From CAYRYU01 sp964428355 (lineage in GTDB: Bacteria > Muiribacteriota > Ozemobacteria > Ozemobacterales > Ozemobacteraceae), in the NCBI GenBank assembly GCA_964428355.1, contig CAYRYU010000062.1, positions 1 to 41,256 on the forward strand: a stretch of 41,256 nucleotides of DNA. The letters run 5' to 3'. Positions 15,434 through 23,700 of the stretch are shown piece by piece. Positions within the stretch are counted from its first letter, which is position 1. The number at the start of each line of letters is the position of its first letter. The notes below the pieces were generated by a model, which saw only the letters and a list, made by a program, of their open reading frames with translations, was not told the origin of the DNA and made no database searches. The translations under genes were made by a program, and so were the position numbers.

Positions 15434-16083
15434 GAAAACCCGTCGAAGGGACCCAGGGTCCCGTCCTGGGGTGGGGCCGGAGGAGAATCATTCCATTCGG
15501 CGAGCCGCAGGAAGAGCTTCTTGGGGCTCTCCGCATCGATGATGAATCTCCGGTCCTTGTCCAGGAAGTTTTTCAACCGCTGCCTGATCTTGAAAAGGAG
15601 GTCCTTCGAAAAAACGCTCTTCAACTCGTAGCTGGCGATCAGGGGGGCGGAAAACCGCTTCCAGATATCTGAAAGGGACTGGGGCTTTCCCCGCTTCTTG
15701 AGATCGAAGTAGATCCTCTGGACCATGGATTCGAAAAGCTCCCCCCCGTTGAAAAGGAAGAAGAATGCCACCGGGGGCAGGAAACCGAAGTTGGAGACGA
15801 TGGTTTTCGCCTTGCTGACCAGCCGCTCTCCCTCGGCCTGGAGGTTGACCACTTCGGTCCTCAGGATACGCATGAGCATCAGGTCGAAATCGCGCCGGGA
15901 CAGGGTTTCGATCAGAGTCCTGTCGGAAGGGAAGAACTTCTGGAGGACGGGAATGACGGTCTCGAGCTTTTCCTGGCTCAGGAAGTGGATGTTGCGCTGA
16001 TATGTCTCGGGGTTCTTCTTCTTCATTTCCCCGAGAATCTTCTCGAAATGCAGGATGAACTCGAATTTTGAATCGAACGGCAT
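15430..16083 (-). CDS. Conserved-looking protein of unknown function
   Basis: A 217-residue protein that I do not recognise. ATG at 16083 is chosen, with GAAAG just upstream; a longer frame to 16233 would run through an AT-rich stretch that looks like promoter DNA and lie 10 bases from the divergent gene. It is helical and charged, rich in Phe and Lys, with one hydrophobic patch (GFLPPVAFFFLFNGG) that seems too short and irregular for a firm membrane call. No signal peptide. It is first in the minus-strand run and overlaps the SpoIIE phosphatase gene by four bases, so the two are translated together; a sensor or partner role for the phosphatase is possible but unproven. Confidence 0.7.
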   Translation of the reverse strand: MPFDSKFEFILHFEKILGEMKKKNPETYQRNIHFLSQEKLETVIPVLQKFFPSDRTLIETLSRRDFDLMLMRILRTEVVNLQAEGERLVSKAKTIVSNFGFLPPVAFFFLFNGGELFESMVQRIYFDLKKRGKPQSLSDIWKRFSAPLIASYELKSVFSKDLLFKIRQRLKNFLDKDRRFIIDAESPKKLFLRLAEWNDSPPAPPQDGTLGPFDGFS

Positions 16084-16243
16084 AGTCTTTCGAAAAAATA
16101 AATCTTTATTTATCTTATCGGAAGTTTGCAACCAAATCAACCAGAATTTTCCAGATTTCTCGGCAAAATAATCGATCTGATCGCGACTTTTGGACAGCCT
16201 GGAATTCTTGCCTTTGCCCTGAGGTAATGACATAATCGGGCGG

Positions 16244-19200
16244 ATGAAAGATCCTCCGGTCCGGGTTAAACCTTGGTTCCTGGGAATTCTGCTCTTTGGA
16301 AGCGGAATGTGCGGGTTGATGTACCAGGTGGTCTGGTTTCACCAGTTCCGCCACGTTTTCGGCACCTCGACGGCCGCAACGGCAGCAGTGACCGCCATAT
16401 TCATGATCGGACTGGGCCTGGGCGGGCTCGTCCTTCGGGATCGGGCTGAGCGGCATGGGAACGCCCTCGTTTTCTACGGACGCCTGGAAATCGGCGTCAG
16501 TGCATCAGCCGTGGCAACCCTCATTCTGGTCCCGCTCGCGAACCGGGTCTATCTGGGGATGGGCGGTTCCTTCGGGCTTGGTCCCGCCGCAGGCAACGGG
16601 ATCCGGATCTTGCTGGCCGCCATCGTTCTGGGACTCCCGACCTTATTGATGGGGGCGACACTTCCCGCCGCAGTCAAGGCGGGGGAGGACCCCGAAGATG
16701 ACGGACGAAGCCGGTCCGCCTTCCTTTACGGAGCGAACGCCCTAGGCGGGCTGGCAGGGGTTGCCGCAAGCGCTTTCTTTTGCATGGAATCCCTGGGGGC
16801 GGCAAGAACCCTTGCGGTAGCCGCGGGAATCAACCTTATGGTCGGGTTGTCCGCACTTTGTCTATCCCGAGAGACCGGTGTCCGTCGAGACGTCAATTTC
16901 CCGGAATCCCCGGAATCACGTCCGGATGACATGAGCCCAAGCATGGGGCGAATGCTGCCGAAGAGCCAGGACGAACCGCAGGATGCGGCAGTGTCGGGCC
17001 AGGGCCACGGATGGCCCGTCCTAGGCCCGACGGGCGAACTCCTCGAGGACACTTCCATTCCATCGGGCCGGTTTCCCCCCGTGGCGGCATTCACGACGGG
17101 GATGACTTTCTTCCTCATGGAAATGGTCTGGTACCGGCTGTTGTCTCCGTTGCTCGGAGGGACCGTCTACACCTTCGCCATCACCCTGATCGCCATCCTG
17201 GCAGGTATCGGGGCGGGAGGATTGTTCTTTTCCCTGCGATCGCCCCGGTCTGTTCCGACCTATGGAGGCTTTGCAGCGGTATGCGCCCTTGGAGTGGTCG
17301 GATCGGCCTTTCCCTGGTGGCTGGGGGACCGACTGGTTGAACTGGCAGGTTTGATCCAGTCTCTGGGAAGCCTGGGGTTCGGGGGCCGGGTGATGGAATG
17401 GCTTGTGATAGCTTTCGTCACGGTATTCCCCGCCGCCTTCTTCGCCGGGCTCCAGTTCCCCTGGCTGATTTCCTTGATGGGAAGGGGCGACATGAACGTT
17501 GCCCGGCACACCGGAGCACTCTATGCGGCCAACACCCTCGGTGCGGTGACGGGGTCGCTGGCAGGGGGGTTTGGCCTTATCCCCGTGCTTTCGGCGCCTG
17601 GTTGCTGGGTTGCGGCCGCCACCGCACTGGGCATCCTCGCCCTTGCGGCTGCATTTCAAGGTCGCCGGGATGGACGCGCGCCGGGAAACATCGTGATCTG
17701 CCTGGGCTCCCTCATTCTAGGCTACGCCATGTTCAACTCCGGGGGCCCGTCCCCCGCCTGGAGACACGGCGGGGTGGGAGCCAGCCGCGCCAAACTGCTC
17801 GGGCGCTCCCGCAACGAGATCAAGGAGTGGTTCTCCAAGGTGAGGCGCGGAATCGTCTGGGAAGCTGACGGAATCGAGTTCGGCATCGGTTTGTACCAGT
17901 CGCATGGGATCAGCCTCGTAACGAATGGGAAGAGCGATGGAAACTCCATCGTGGATGCCAGCACACAGATCAGCCTCGGCCTGGTGGGAGCCGCGCTTCA
18001 TGCCGCACCCCGAACCGCCTTCGTCCTGGGCCTTGGAACGGGCTGCACGGCGGGGTGGTTGGCGGACCTTCCGGGCATCGAGCGGGTGGATGTTGTTGAG
18101 CTGGAACCTCGCGTCCTCGAGATGGCCTCGCGTTGCGCGGCGATCAACCGGGGGGTCCTTGACAACCCCAGGGTCCGCCTGATGTTGGGAGACGGGCGGG
18201 AGTATCTTCTGACCACCGACCGGACATATGACCTTATCGTTTCGGAGCCTTCCAACCCCTTTCGGGCAGGCATGGCCAGCCTTTTCACGCGCGAATTCTT
18301 CCGCGCGGCCGGCTCCCGGCTGGCCCCCGGGGGAATCTTCTGCCAATGGGTCCAGACCTACGAAATCGCACCCCGAAGCCTCGGGGCAATCTATGCCACC
18401 CTGGGAACGGAGTTCCCCTGCATCGAAACCTGGCGCACCAGCGATGGTGATCTGCTGCTGCTCTGCTCCTATTCGCCCATAAGGCATTCCATCGAAGCCG
18501 TCCGCGAACGAACGGCAGTAGGGGCTTTGGCGGAGGGCCTCTGGACAGCGTGGCGAGGCATCGGCCCCGAGGGGTTCTATACCGGGTTCATGGCAAATGA
18601 TGCATTCGCCGCCGACCTTGTCGGGGCTTTCCCTGCATCCGGCCGAATCAACACGGACGACCGCCCCTTCCTGGAGTACGAGTTCGCGAAAACGCTGGGG
18701 GCGGGAAAGCTGTTCGACACGAACGGTTTGTCGAGCCTGGCGGTTTCCCGGGATCAACATCGACCCAAGGGCCTTGGGAACGCCGTCTTCTGGGAGGACG
18801 TTCGCGAGGCTTCCCTCCTGCGAACCACCTTCGAGGGTCACGAATGGGACGAAGGCCCGACAACCGCGGGGGACGCGGGGGATGCGGAAAAGGCGTTCAA
18901 GACCCGCGTCGCCGCCCACAAGCTGTATCAGGACTCGAACATGTCCGGATTCCTCCGGCTCTGGGAAACCCAGCCGCGCGCGCCCCGCCATCCTCTCGAA
19001 ACCCTCATGGTTGCCGAAGCGATGGCGGCGGAGGGGCGGGAGGGCGCAATTGACCACGTCGCCAGCGCCTCCCGCTTCTTCCCCTGTGAGAGCAGGTTCC
19101 TTCGGGCGGTCATTCACTTCCAGAAGCAGGAGTTCACCCAGGCCGCGACCGAGCTTGTCAAGACGTTCGAGGCTTACAGGGGCACCGTCGCCCCATTCCT

Positions 19201-19609
19201 TCCGCCCTTCCTTCGGGCCATTAACCTGGCCGCGGTTCTTGCCGCCCTGGACGAAAGCCAACGCATGCCGCTCTTCGAGTCCCTCCGGGATCCTTTTCCT
19301 CTCGGTTTCCAGGAAAGCACCCGGCGGGAAGTGCGACTGATGATCGCAATGAAGATCGGTTTCGCCAAGGCCGCCCAGGTTCTCGCCGATTTCGAACCGA
19401 ACGTTCCGTGGAGGGAAAACATACTGAAATTCCGCCTCGACTGTTACCGGAGCCTCAGTGACCCCCGTTTGGACGCGGCCAGGGAGGACCTGGAAACGTT
19501 CAGGGAAAACGCCCCACCACCCCTGGCCCAACTCTTCGCAGCCCCTGGGAACCTGGCAGCAACATCCGCTCCAGGGTTGGAGCCGGGCCTTTCCCGTCAC
19601 GAAAACTAG
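16244..19609 (+). CDS. MFS-like membrane protein fused to spermidine-synthase-like domain
   Basis: A 1121-residue fusion. Residues ~10-205 and ~278-480 are hydrophobic, two transporter-like halves. A Rossmann methyltransferase-type domain follows, with motif I VLGLGTGC (594-601), acidic VVELEP (617-622), GDGREYL (649-655) and YDLIVSEPSNP (662-672). In true spermidine synthases the last motif carries a catalytic aspartate; here it is SEPS, so aminopropyl transfer is doubtful. Residues ~880-1110 are helical and TPR-like. Between the halves (~209-275) is a hydrophilic insert encoded by DNA holding a dispersed repeat (16933-16971) and a nested palindrome (16994-17030). ATG 16244 has GGGCGG just before it. 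Such fusions are widespread and their role is not known. The gene is divergent from the 217-residue gene. Confidence 0.85.
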   Translation: MKDPPVRVKPWFLGILLFGSGMCGLMYQVVWFHQFRHVFGTSTAATAAVTAIFMIGLGLGGLVLRDRAERHGNALVFYGRLEIGVSASAVATLILVPLANRVYLGMGGSFGLGPAAGNGIRILLAAIVLGLPTLLMGATLPAAVKAGEDPEDDGRSRSAFLYGANALGGLAGVAASAFFCMESLGAARTLAVAAGINLMVGLSALCLSRETGVRRDVNFPESPESRPDDMSPSMGRMLPKSQDEPQDAAVSGQGHGWPVLGPTGELLEDTSIPSGRFPPVAAFTTGMTFFLMEMVWYRLLSPLLGGTVYTFAITLIAILAGIGAGGLFFSLRSPRSVPTYGGFAAVCALGVVGSAFPWWLGDRLVELAGLIQSLGSLGFGGRVMEWLVIAFVTVFPAAFFAGLQFPWLISLMGRGDMNVARHTGALYAANTLGAVTGSLAGGFGLIPVLSAPGCWVAAATALGILALAAAFQGRRDGRAPGNIVICLGSLILGYAMFNSGGPSPAWRHGGVGASRAKLLGRSRNEIKEWFSKVRRGIVWEADGIEFGIGLYQSHGISLVTNGKSDGNSIVDASTQISLGLVGAALHAAPRTAFVLGLGTGCTAGWLADLPGIERVDVVELEPRVLEMASRCAAINRGVLDNPRVRLMLGDGREYLLTTDRTYDLIVSEPSNPFRAGMASLFTREFFRAAGSRLAPGGIFCQWVQTYEIAPRSLGAIYATLGTEFPCIETWRTSDGDLLLLCSYSPIRHSIEAVRERTAVGALAEGLWTAWRGIGPEGFYTGFMANDAFAADLVGAFPASGRINTDDRPFLEYEFAKTLGAGKLFDTNGLSSLAVSRDQHRPKGLGNAVFWEDVREASLLRTTFEGHEWDEGPTTAGDAGDAEKAFKTRVAAHKLYQDSNMSGFLRLWETQPRAPRHPLETLMVAEAMAAEGREGAIDHVASASRFFPCESRFLRAVIHFQKQEFTQAATELVKTFEAYRGTVAPFLPPFLRAINLAAVLAALDESQRMPLFESLRDPFPLGFQESTRREVRLMIAMKIGFAKAAQVLADFEPNVPWRENILKFRLDCYRSLSDPRLDAAREDLETFRENAPPPLAQLFAAPGNLAATSAPGLEPGLSRHEN
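16933..16971. repeat. Dispersed repeat copy A, inside a coding frame
   Basis: Matches 41157-41195 at 33 of 39 bases without gaps; the core GGGGCGAATG and the tail AGCCAGGA are identical. It lies in frame in the loop between the two membrane halves of the fusion protein. Read on the minus strand both copies would give the same frame (SWLFG-IRP-LGL), which probably reflects shared DNA rather than a gene. Confidence 0.7.
16994..17030. repeat. Nested palindrome inside the fusion gene
   Basis: Outer arms TCGGGCC (16994-17000) and GGCCCGA (17024-17030) are perfect complements, as are inner arms GGGCCA (17002-17007) and TGGCCC (17012-17017). It follows the dispersed repeat by 22 bases, as in REP-type elements, and is translated in frame. 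Confidence 0.65.
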
Positions 19610-19625
19610 CATCCGGTCTTGCTTG

Positions 19626-19660
19626 CCGCCCTCCCCACAACGGGGCGGTTGCAGGTTTTT
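19626..19660 (+). terminator. Possible terminator after the fusion gene
   Basis: CCGCCC (19626-19631) pairs with GGGCGG (19643-19648), and TTTTT follows at 19656-19660 after a 7-base gap. The gap makes it weaker than a classic intrinsic terminator. Confidence 0.4.
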
Positions 19661-19778
19661 CTTGAAATGTGTTTCCCTGCAAGCTAACCTTGAAACCGGA
19701 AAAAAAGTCGATCCCGTTCCGCACGAGAAACATCCGCCTCCGCCCCGTGGGGGGCGCGGCGACCGGAGAAACCGAACC

Positions 19779-20585
19779 ATGAATCGTGAGTATGTGACCA
19801 TTCCAAGCCTCCGCCTGCAACAGAACCTGGAGATGCTCGTGTTCGGGCACTCCGGAAAGCCCATCCTCGTCTTCCCATCCTCGGAGGGAAGGTTCTTCGA
19901 TTATGAGAACTTCGGGATGATTGCCACCATCGCCCCTTTCATCGAGGCGGGCAAGATCCACGTCTTCTGTGTTGACGGACGCGACTGGGAATCCTGGTAT
20001 GCCCACGCCCACCCAGCAGAGAAAGCCAGTCGGGCGAATGTTTTCGACAGGGCTATTGTCGACGAGGTGGTCCCCTTCATCCGGGCCCGCGGCCACGACG
20101 AGGCGGGGATCCTCACACACGGTTGCAGCTTCGGGGCCTTTCACGCAGCCACCTTCTACCTTCGGCACCCGGAAGTTTTCGACTGCGGAATCGCCCTGAG
20201 CGGAAATTACAGCATCCGCTTCACAGTGGGGGACTTCGTGAACGAGGATGTCTACTTCAACGATCCCCTTATGTTTATGGCGAACCTGCAGGATCCGGAC
20301 ATCCTGGCCCGGCTTCGCCGGGGAATTCTGATCATGTGCGCAGGCCAGGGCCCCTGGGAGGAATGGACCGACGAAGCCCGGGCCCTGGCGGGCCACCTCG
20401 CCTCGCGGGAGCTTCCCCACATCCTCGACCTCTGGGGCACTGACGTGGCACACGACTGGCCCTGGTGGAAGAAGCAGATCATCCATTTCCTGTGCAAACT
20501 CGACCGTGCGGGCACCCTGAAGTCGAATCACCGGTTCGACGAACGCGAAGCGGGCCGTTTTTGCCGCGACTTCCACTCGATCTGA
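19779..20585 (+). CDS. Esterase-family alpha/beta hydrolase
   Basis: A 268-residue protein of the putative-esterase family (PF00756-like, cytoplasmic type). The start ATG 19779 (MNREY...) has GGAG upstream and matches the usual N-terminus of this family; the open frame continues back to 19458 inside the previous gene but that part is not used. The nucleophile elbow is GCSFG (Ser117, residues 115-119), preceded by the strand ILTH. The catalytic histidine is probably His225 in VAHDWPWW. The stretches VFPSSEGRFFDYE and VYFNDPLMFMAN are also characteristic. The natural substrate is not known. It follows the fusion gene by 169 bases with a possible terminator between, so it may have its own promoter. 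No signal peptide. Confidence 0.88.
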   Translation: MNREYVTIPSLRLQQNLEMLVFGHSGKPILVFPSSEGRFFDYENFGMIATIAPFIEAGKIHVFCVDGRDWESWYAHAHPAEKASRANVFDRAIVDEVVPFIRARGHDEAGILTHGCSFGAFHAATFYLRHPEVFDCGIALSGNYSIRFTVGDFVNEDVYFNDPLMFMANLQDPDILARLRRGILIMCAGQGPWEEWTDEARALAGHLASRELPHILDLWGTDVAHDWPWWKKQIIHFLCKLDRAGTLKSNHRFDEREAGRFCRDFHSI

Positions 20586-20721
20586 TCACGATTCCGCCCT
20601 GATAGCCCGAATCACCGATCTTGCCCGACCCTGAAGGCTAGGGCAGGGTTGTCGTTCCCGGAAATGACACCCCGACCTTGAGTTGCGTATAAGGCTGCCT
20701 TCGGAGCCGCCCTCCCGACGA

Positions 20722-20730
20722 TGGTATAAT
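20722..20730 (+). promoter_or_regulatory. Extended -10 promoter of the giant lipoprotein gene
   Basis: TGGTATAAT is a perfect extended -10 (TGn plus TATAAT), 51 bases before the ATG at 20782. The -35 region has no good match, which is common with an extended -10. The short leader carries GAGGGA at 20765-20770. Confidence 0.65.
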
Positions 20731-20781
20731 CTTCTTTCGGGATATTCACCGGAGAGGACATTTTGAGGGAGCAAGAGACCG

Positions 20782-23700
20782 ATGAAGGCACGAACGGTTT
20801 TCATCATCGCGACTATCCTTTTTGTTTCGCTCGTTCCCGGGTGCGGGGGCGGGGGTGGAGGAGGAGAGGTAGGCACGGGCGGGAACCCGGTTGGGCCTGC
20901 TGATTCCGGCCTGGCCACCCTCAGGGGAACCGTCACTCTCGATTCGCTCCCAATCGCCAACGCCGGGGTCTTTCTCGTGAAGCCGTCGAGGGCTTTCCAG
21001 GCAGGGCTGGTTAACCTGAGCGGTGCGATGCGCTCGGCCATGGGTTCCGCGGAACAGGCGAATTCATCGGTCGCGGTCCAGGCCTGGGACCACCGGACGA
21101 CAACCGATCCGGCAGGCATGTTCACCTTCTCCGAAATCCCGATTGGGGAATACACGCTCATGGCCATGCGTGACCAGGCCCACCAGGTGGTCCGCACGAA
21201 TGTCGTGGTCGGAGCGGTGAGTCAGGTAGACGTCCAGCTGACCCCGACGGGTTCGATCACGGGGACGGTTGCCATATCCGGAGAAACCTTCCTCGGAAGC
21301 ATCATCGTTTATCTCGAAGGCACCTCCTATGTCGCGGTTACCGATTCGACCGGGCATTTCACGATCAGCAACGTCCCCGCCGGAACCTTCCGGATTCAGG
21401 CACAGAAGGGAGGCATGATTTCGGCATTCCAGACAGTGACAGTACAACCCGGGACCGTGAACGCCCTTCCCGGAATCGTCCTCGATCCCATCAACCTCCC
21501 GAACACGGCGAAGCTCTCGGGCACCATCCGGAAAAGTCTTCTCAAATACGGCGACAAGGACCATTCGGGAATCTTCGTCGCCCTCAACGGGACCACCTAC
21601 ATTTCTTTCACCAACGCCGAGGGACAGTTCCGGTTCACGAACGTGGCCCCGGGCCAGTATCAGGTCACGATAGCGGTCTCGGATTACGTCCCGGTCGACG
21701 GAACTCCAGACCCGCTGGCAGTCGATCTGGCTGCCAACGGGGATGTTACCTTGCCCACCATCCTCATCCGTCCAAAGGTTCTCACGGGCCGACTGAGCGG
21801 AAGGGTCATCCTTCCCCCCGGGGCATCGGCCGATTCGATGCGATTCATCAGTGCCCGGCTTGCCACGACGACCTTCCAGGATGTCACGACGACGGTGGAA
21901 GGCGACCTTTCCTTCGCATTCAAGGATGTTCCCTACGGTTCCTACAATCTCGATTTTCCGGGCGGTAGATTTCTTCCAGCCTCCCCCACCCCTCTCGTGA
22001 TAACGGTGGATTCCCCGGAAAGGCAGATCGGGGGGTTCGGACTCGTTCCCGCCCCTTCCTCCGCGGTCCAGGTCGTGGGTTCCTTGACCTCTCCCCTTCC
22101 CACGGAGCTGCTCACGGCGGTCCTGAAGCCCGAAAGCGCCTCCGCGCGGGTCCACGAAACCCCTGTGGGAAGCGAGTTCAGGTTCCCCGACGTCGGTCCC
22201 GGAAGCTACTCCCTGGTGCTGAAAGCGGGATCGGGTTATCAGATCAGGCCCGCAGCCCGAACGTCCTTCTCGCTGGACGGCCGGACCGACCCGGTCAAGC
22301 TTTGTTCAGTACTTGGATTTCCGCAGGGAATTCCGTTCTACCGCCCCTCGATAGCAACCGCGACATATCTCGAGGGGTGGGTCGATATCACCGGCGCCGA
22401 CCTCGCATCGGAGGGGGCGGTTTTCCTCCTGGACGGAGTCATCTACCCCATGTCCCAGGTCGTTGGGGGAAGCCGGCTTTCGACTTTCGTAGGGCCCTTG
22501 ACCTCGGGGAAACATGCAATCCAGGTAAAAAATCCCGACGGTGCGTTCACTGATCCAGCGGCCGCGCTGGCCGTTCCGGAAATCCCGAAGGGGAAGGTGA
22601 CCGGTCGGGTCGAGGCAATCTATCCCTCAGGAGAGGTCGAACTGGGCGCGGTAACGGTCCGTCTCGTTTCTCCGTCACTCCCTTCGCAATTCTCGTCGGT
22701 CACGACCGGCGGGGAGTTTTGGTTTCCCCAGGTGATTTTCGGCTCGTACACGCTGGAAATCCTTGCCAACGGCTGGAACCCAGCTTCGGCAACTCCGATC
22801 CGGATTTCCGTCGCGACATCTTCCGTGAATCTGGGCCTTTTCCGCCTCCTTCCGGCACCAGGTGGTCTGATAGACGTGATCGGCTCGATGTCGACCCCAT
22901 TGCCCGGTGTCCAGTTCGAGATCACCATGACCGAAACCGGGGGTAGGAGGGGCGTCTATACCTCTTTCGTCGCGCTCAATGGGGAGTTCCGGCTGACCGA
23001 CCTTCCGCCGGGGTCCTTTTCGATCGGGTTGCGGTCGAACCAGGGAGGATACCAGCTCCGGCCCACGGAAATCGTCTCCCTTTTCCCTGATGAAGCCTTC
23101 GTCCAGGCCAACCAGAGGTTGGGGCAGTCGGGCGGGCTTCAGTGGTACCGGCCGGCGATCGCATCTGCCGGGTTCGAAAACGGTTCGATATGGGTTCAGG
23201 GCTCCGACCTCCAGGGAAGCTCGACCATCCTGATGGCGAACTCGGTTCCCTATCGTGCCCATGCCGATTCCACGGCCACTTCAGCGGTCTTCGACGTGGG
23301 GAGCCTCCCCGCGGGGCGGATCCAGGTGCAGGCGAAGAATCCCGACGGTGCTTTCAGCGATCCGGATTTCTTCATCGAGATACCTGAGCAGCAGAAGGGA
23401 ATGCTTTTCGGAAACGTCGTCCGAATGCCTGTTTCGGGGAAGCCCCTCACCGGTAACATCTCGGTGAGGCTCTCCTCTCCTACCCAGGCGGGGTTGTTGA
23501 CCGTCGCGGATTCCAACGGCAACTTCTCGTTCACCCAGGCTCCGTTGGGAAACTACACCCTCGATTTTTACTCCCAGGGTTATGCCGCCGCATCGGCTGC
23601 TCCGATTCTCGTTCAGTTCAGAAACCCGTCCCAGAACGCTGGAGATTTCCAGATGGTACCCATCCCCACGGGGCTTGTGGAAGTCATCGGCTCGCTCAGT

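Noticed and set aside
13991..15631. A 546-codon open frame on the plus strand opposite the SpoIIE phosphatase
   Set aside because: The minus strand carries every phosphatase motif in order. The plus frame is a by-product of GC-rich codon use and has no family features.
17717..19864. A 715-codon open frame on the minus strand across the fusion gene
   Set aside because: It is antisense to the conserved methyltransferase-type motifs, crosses into the esterase gene, and has no recognised motif.
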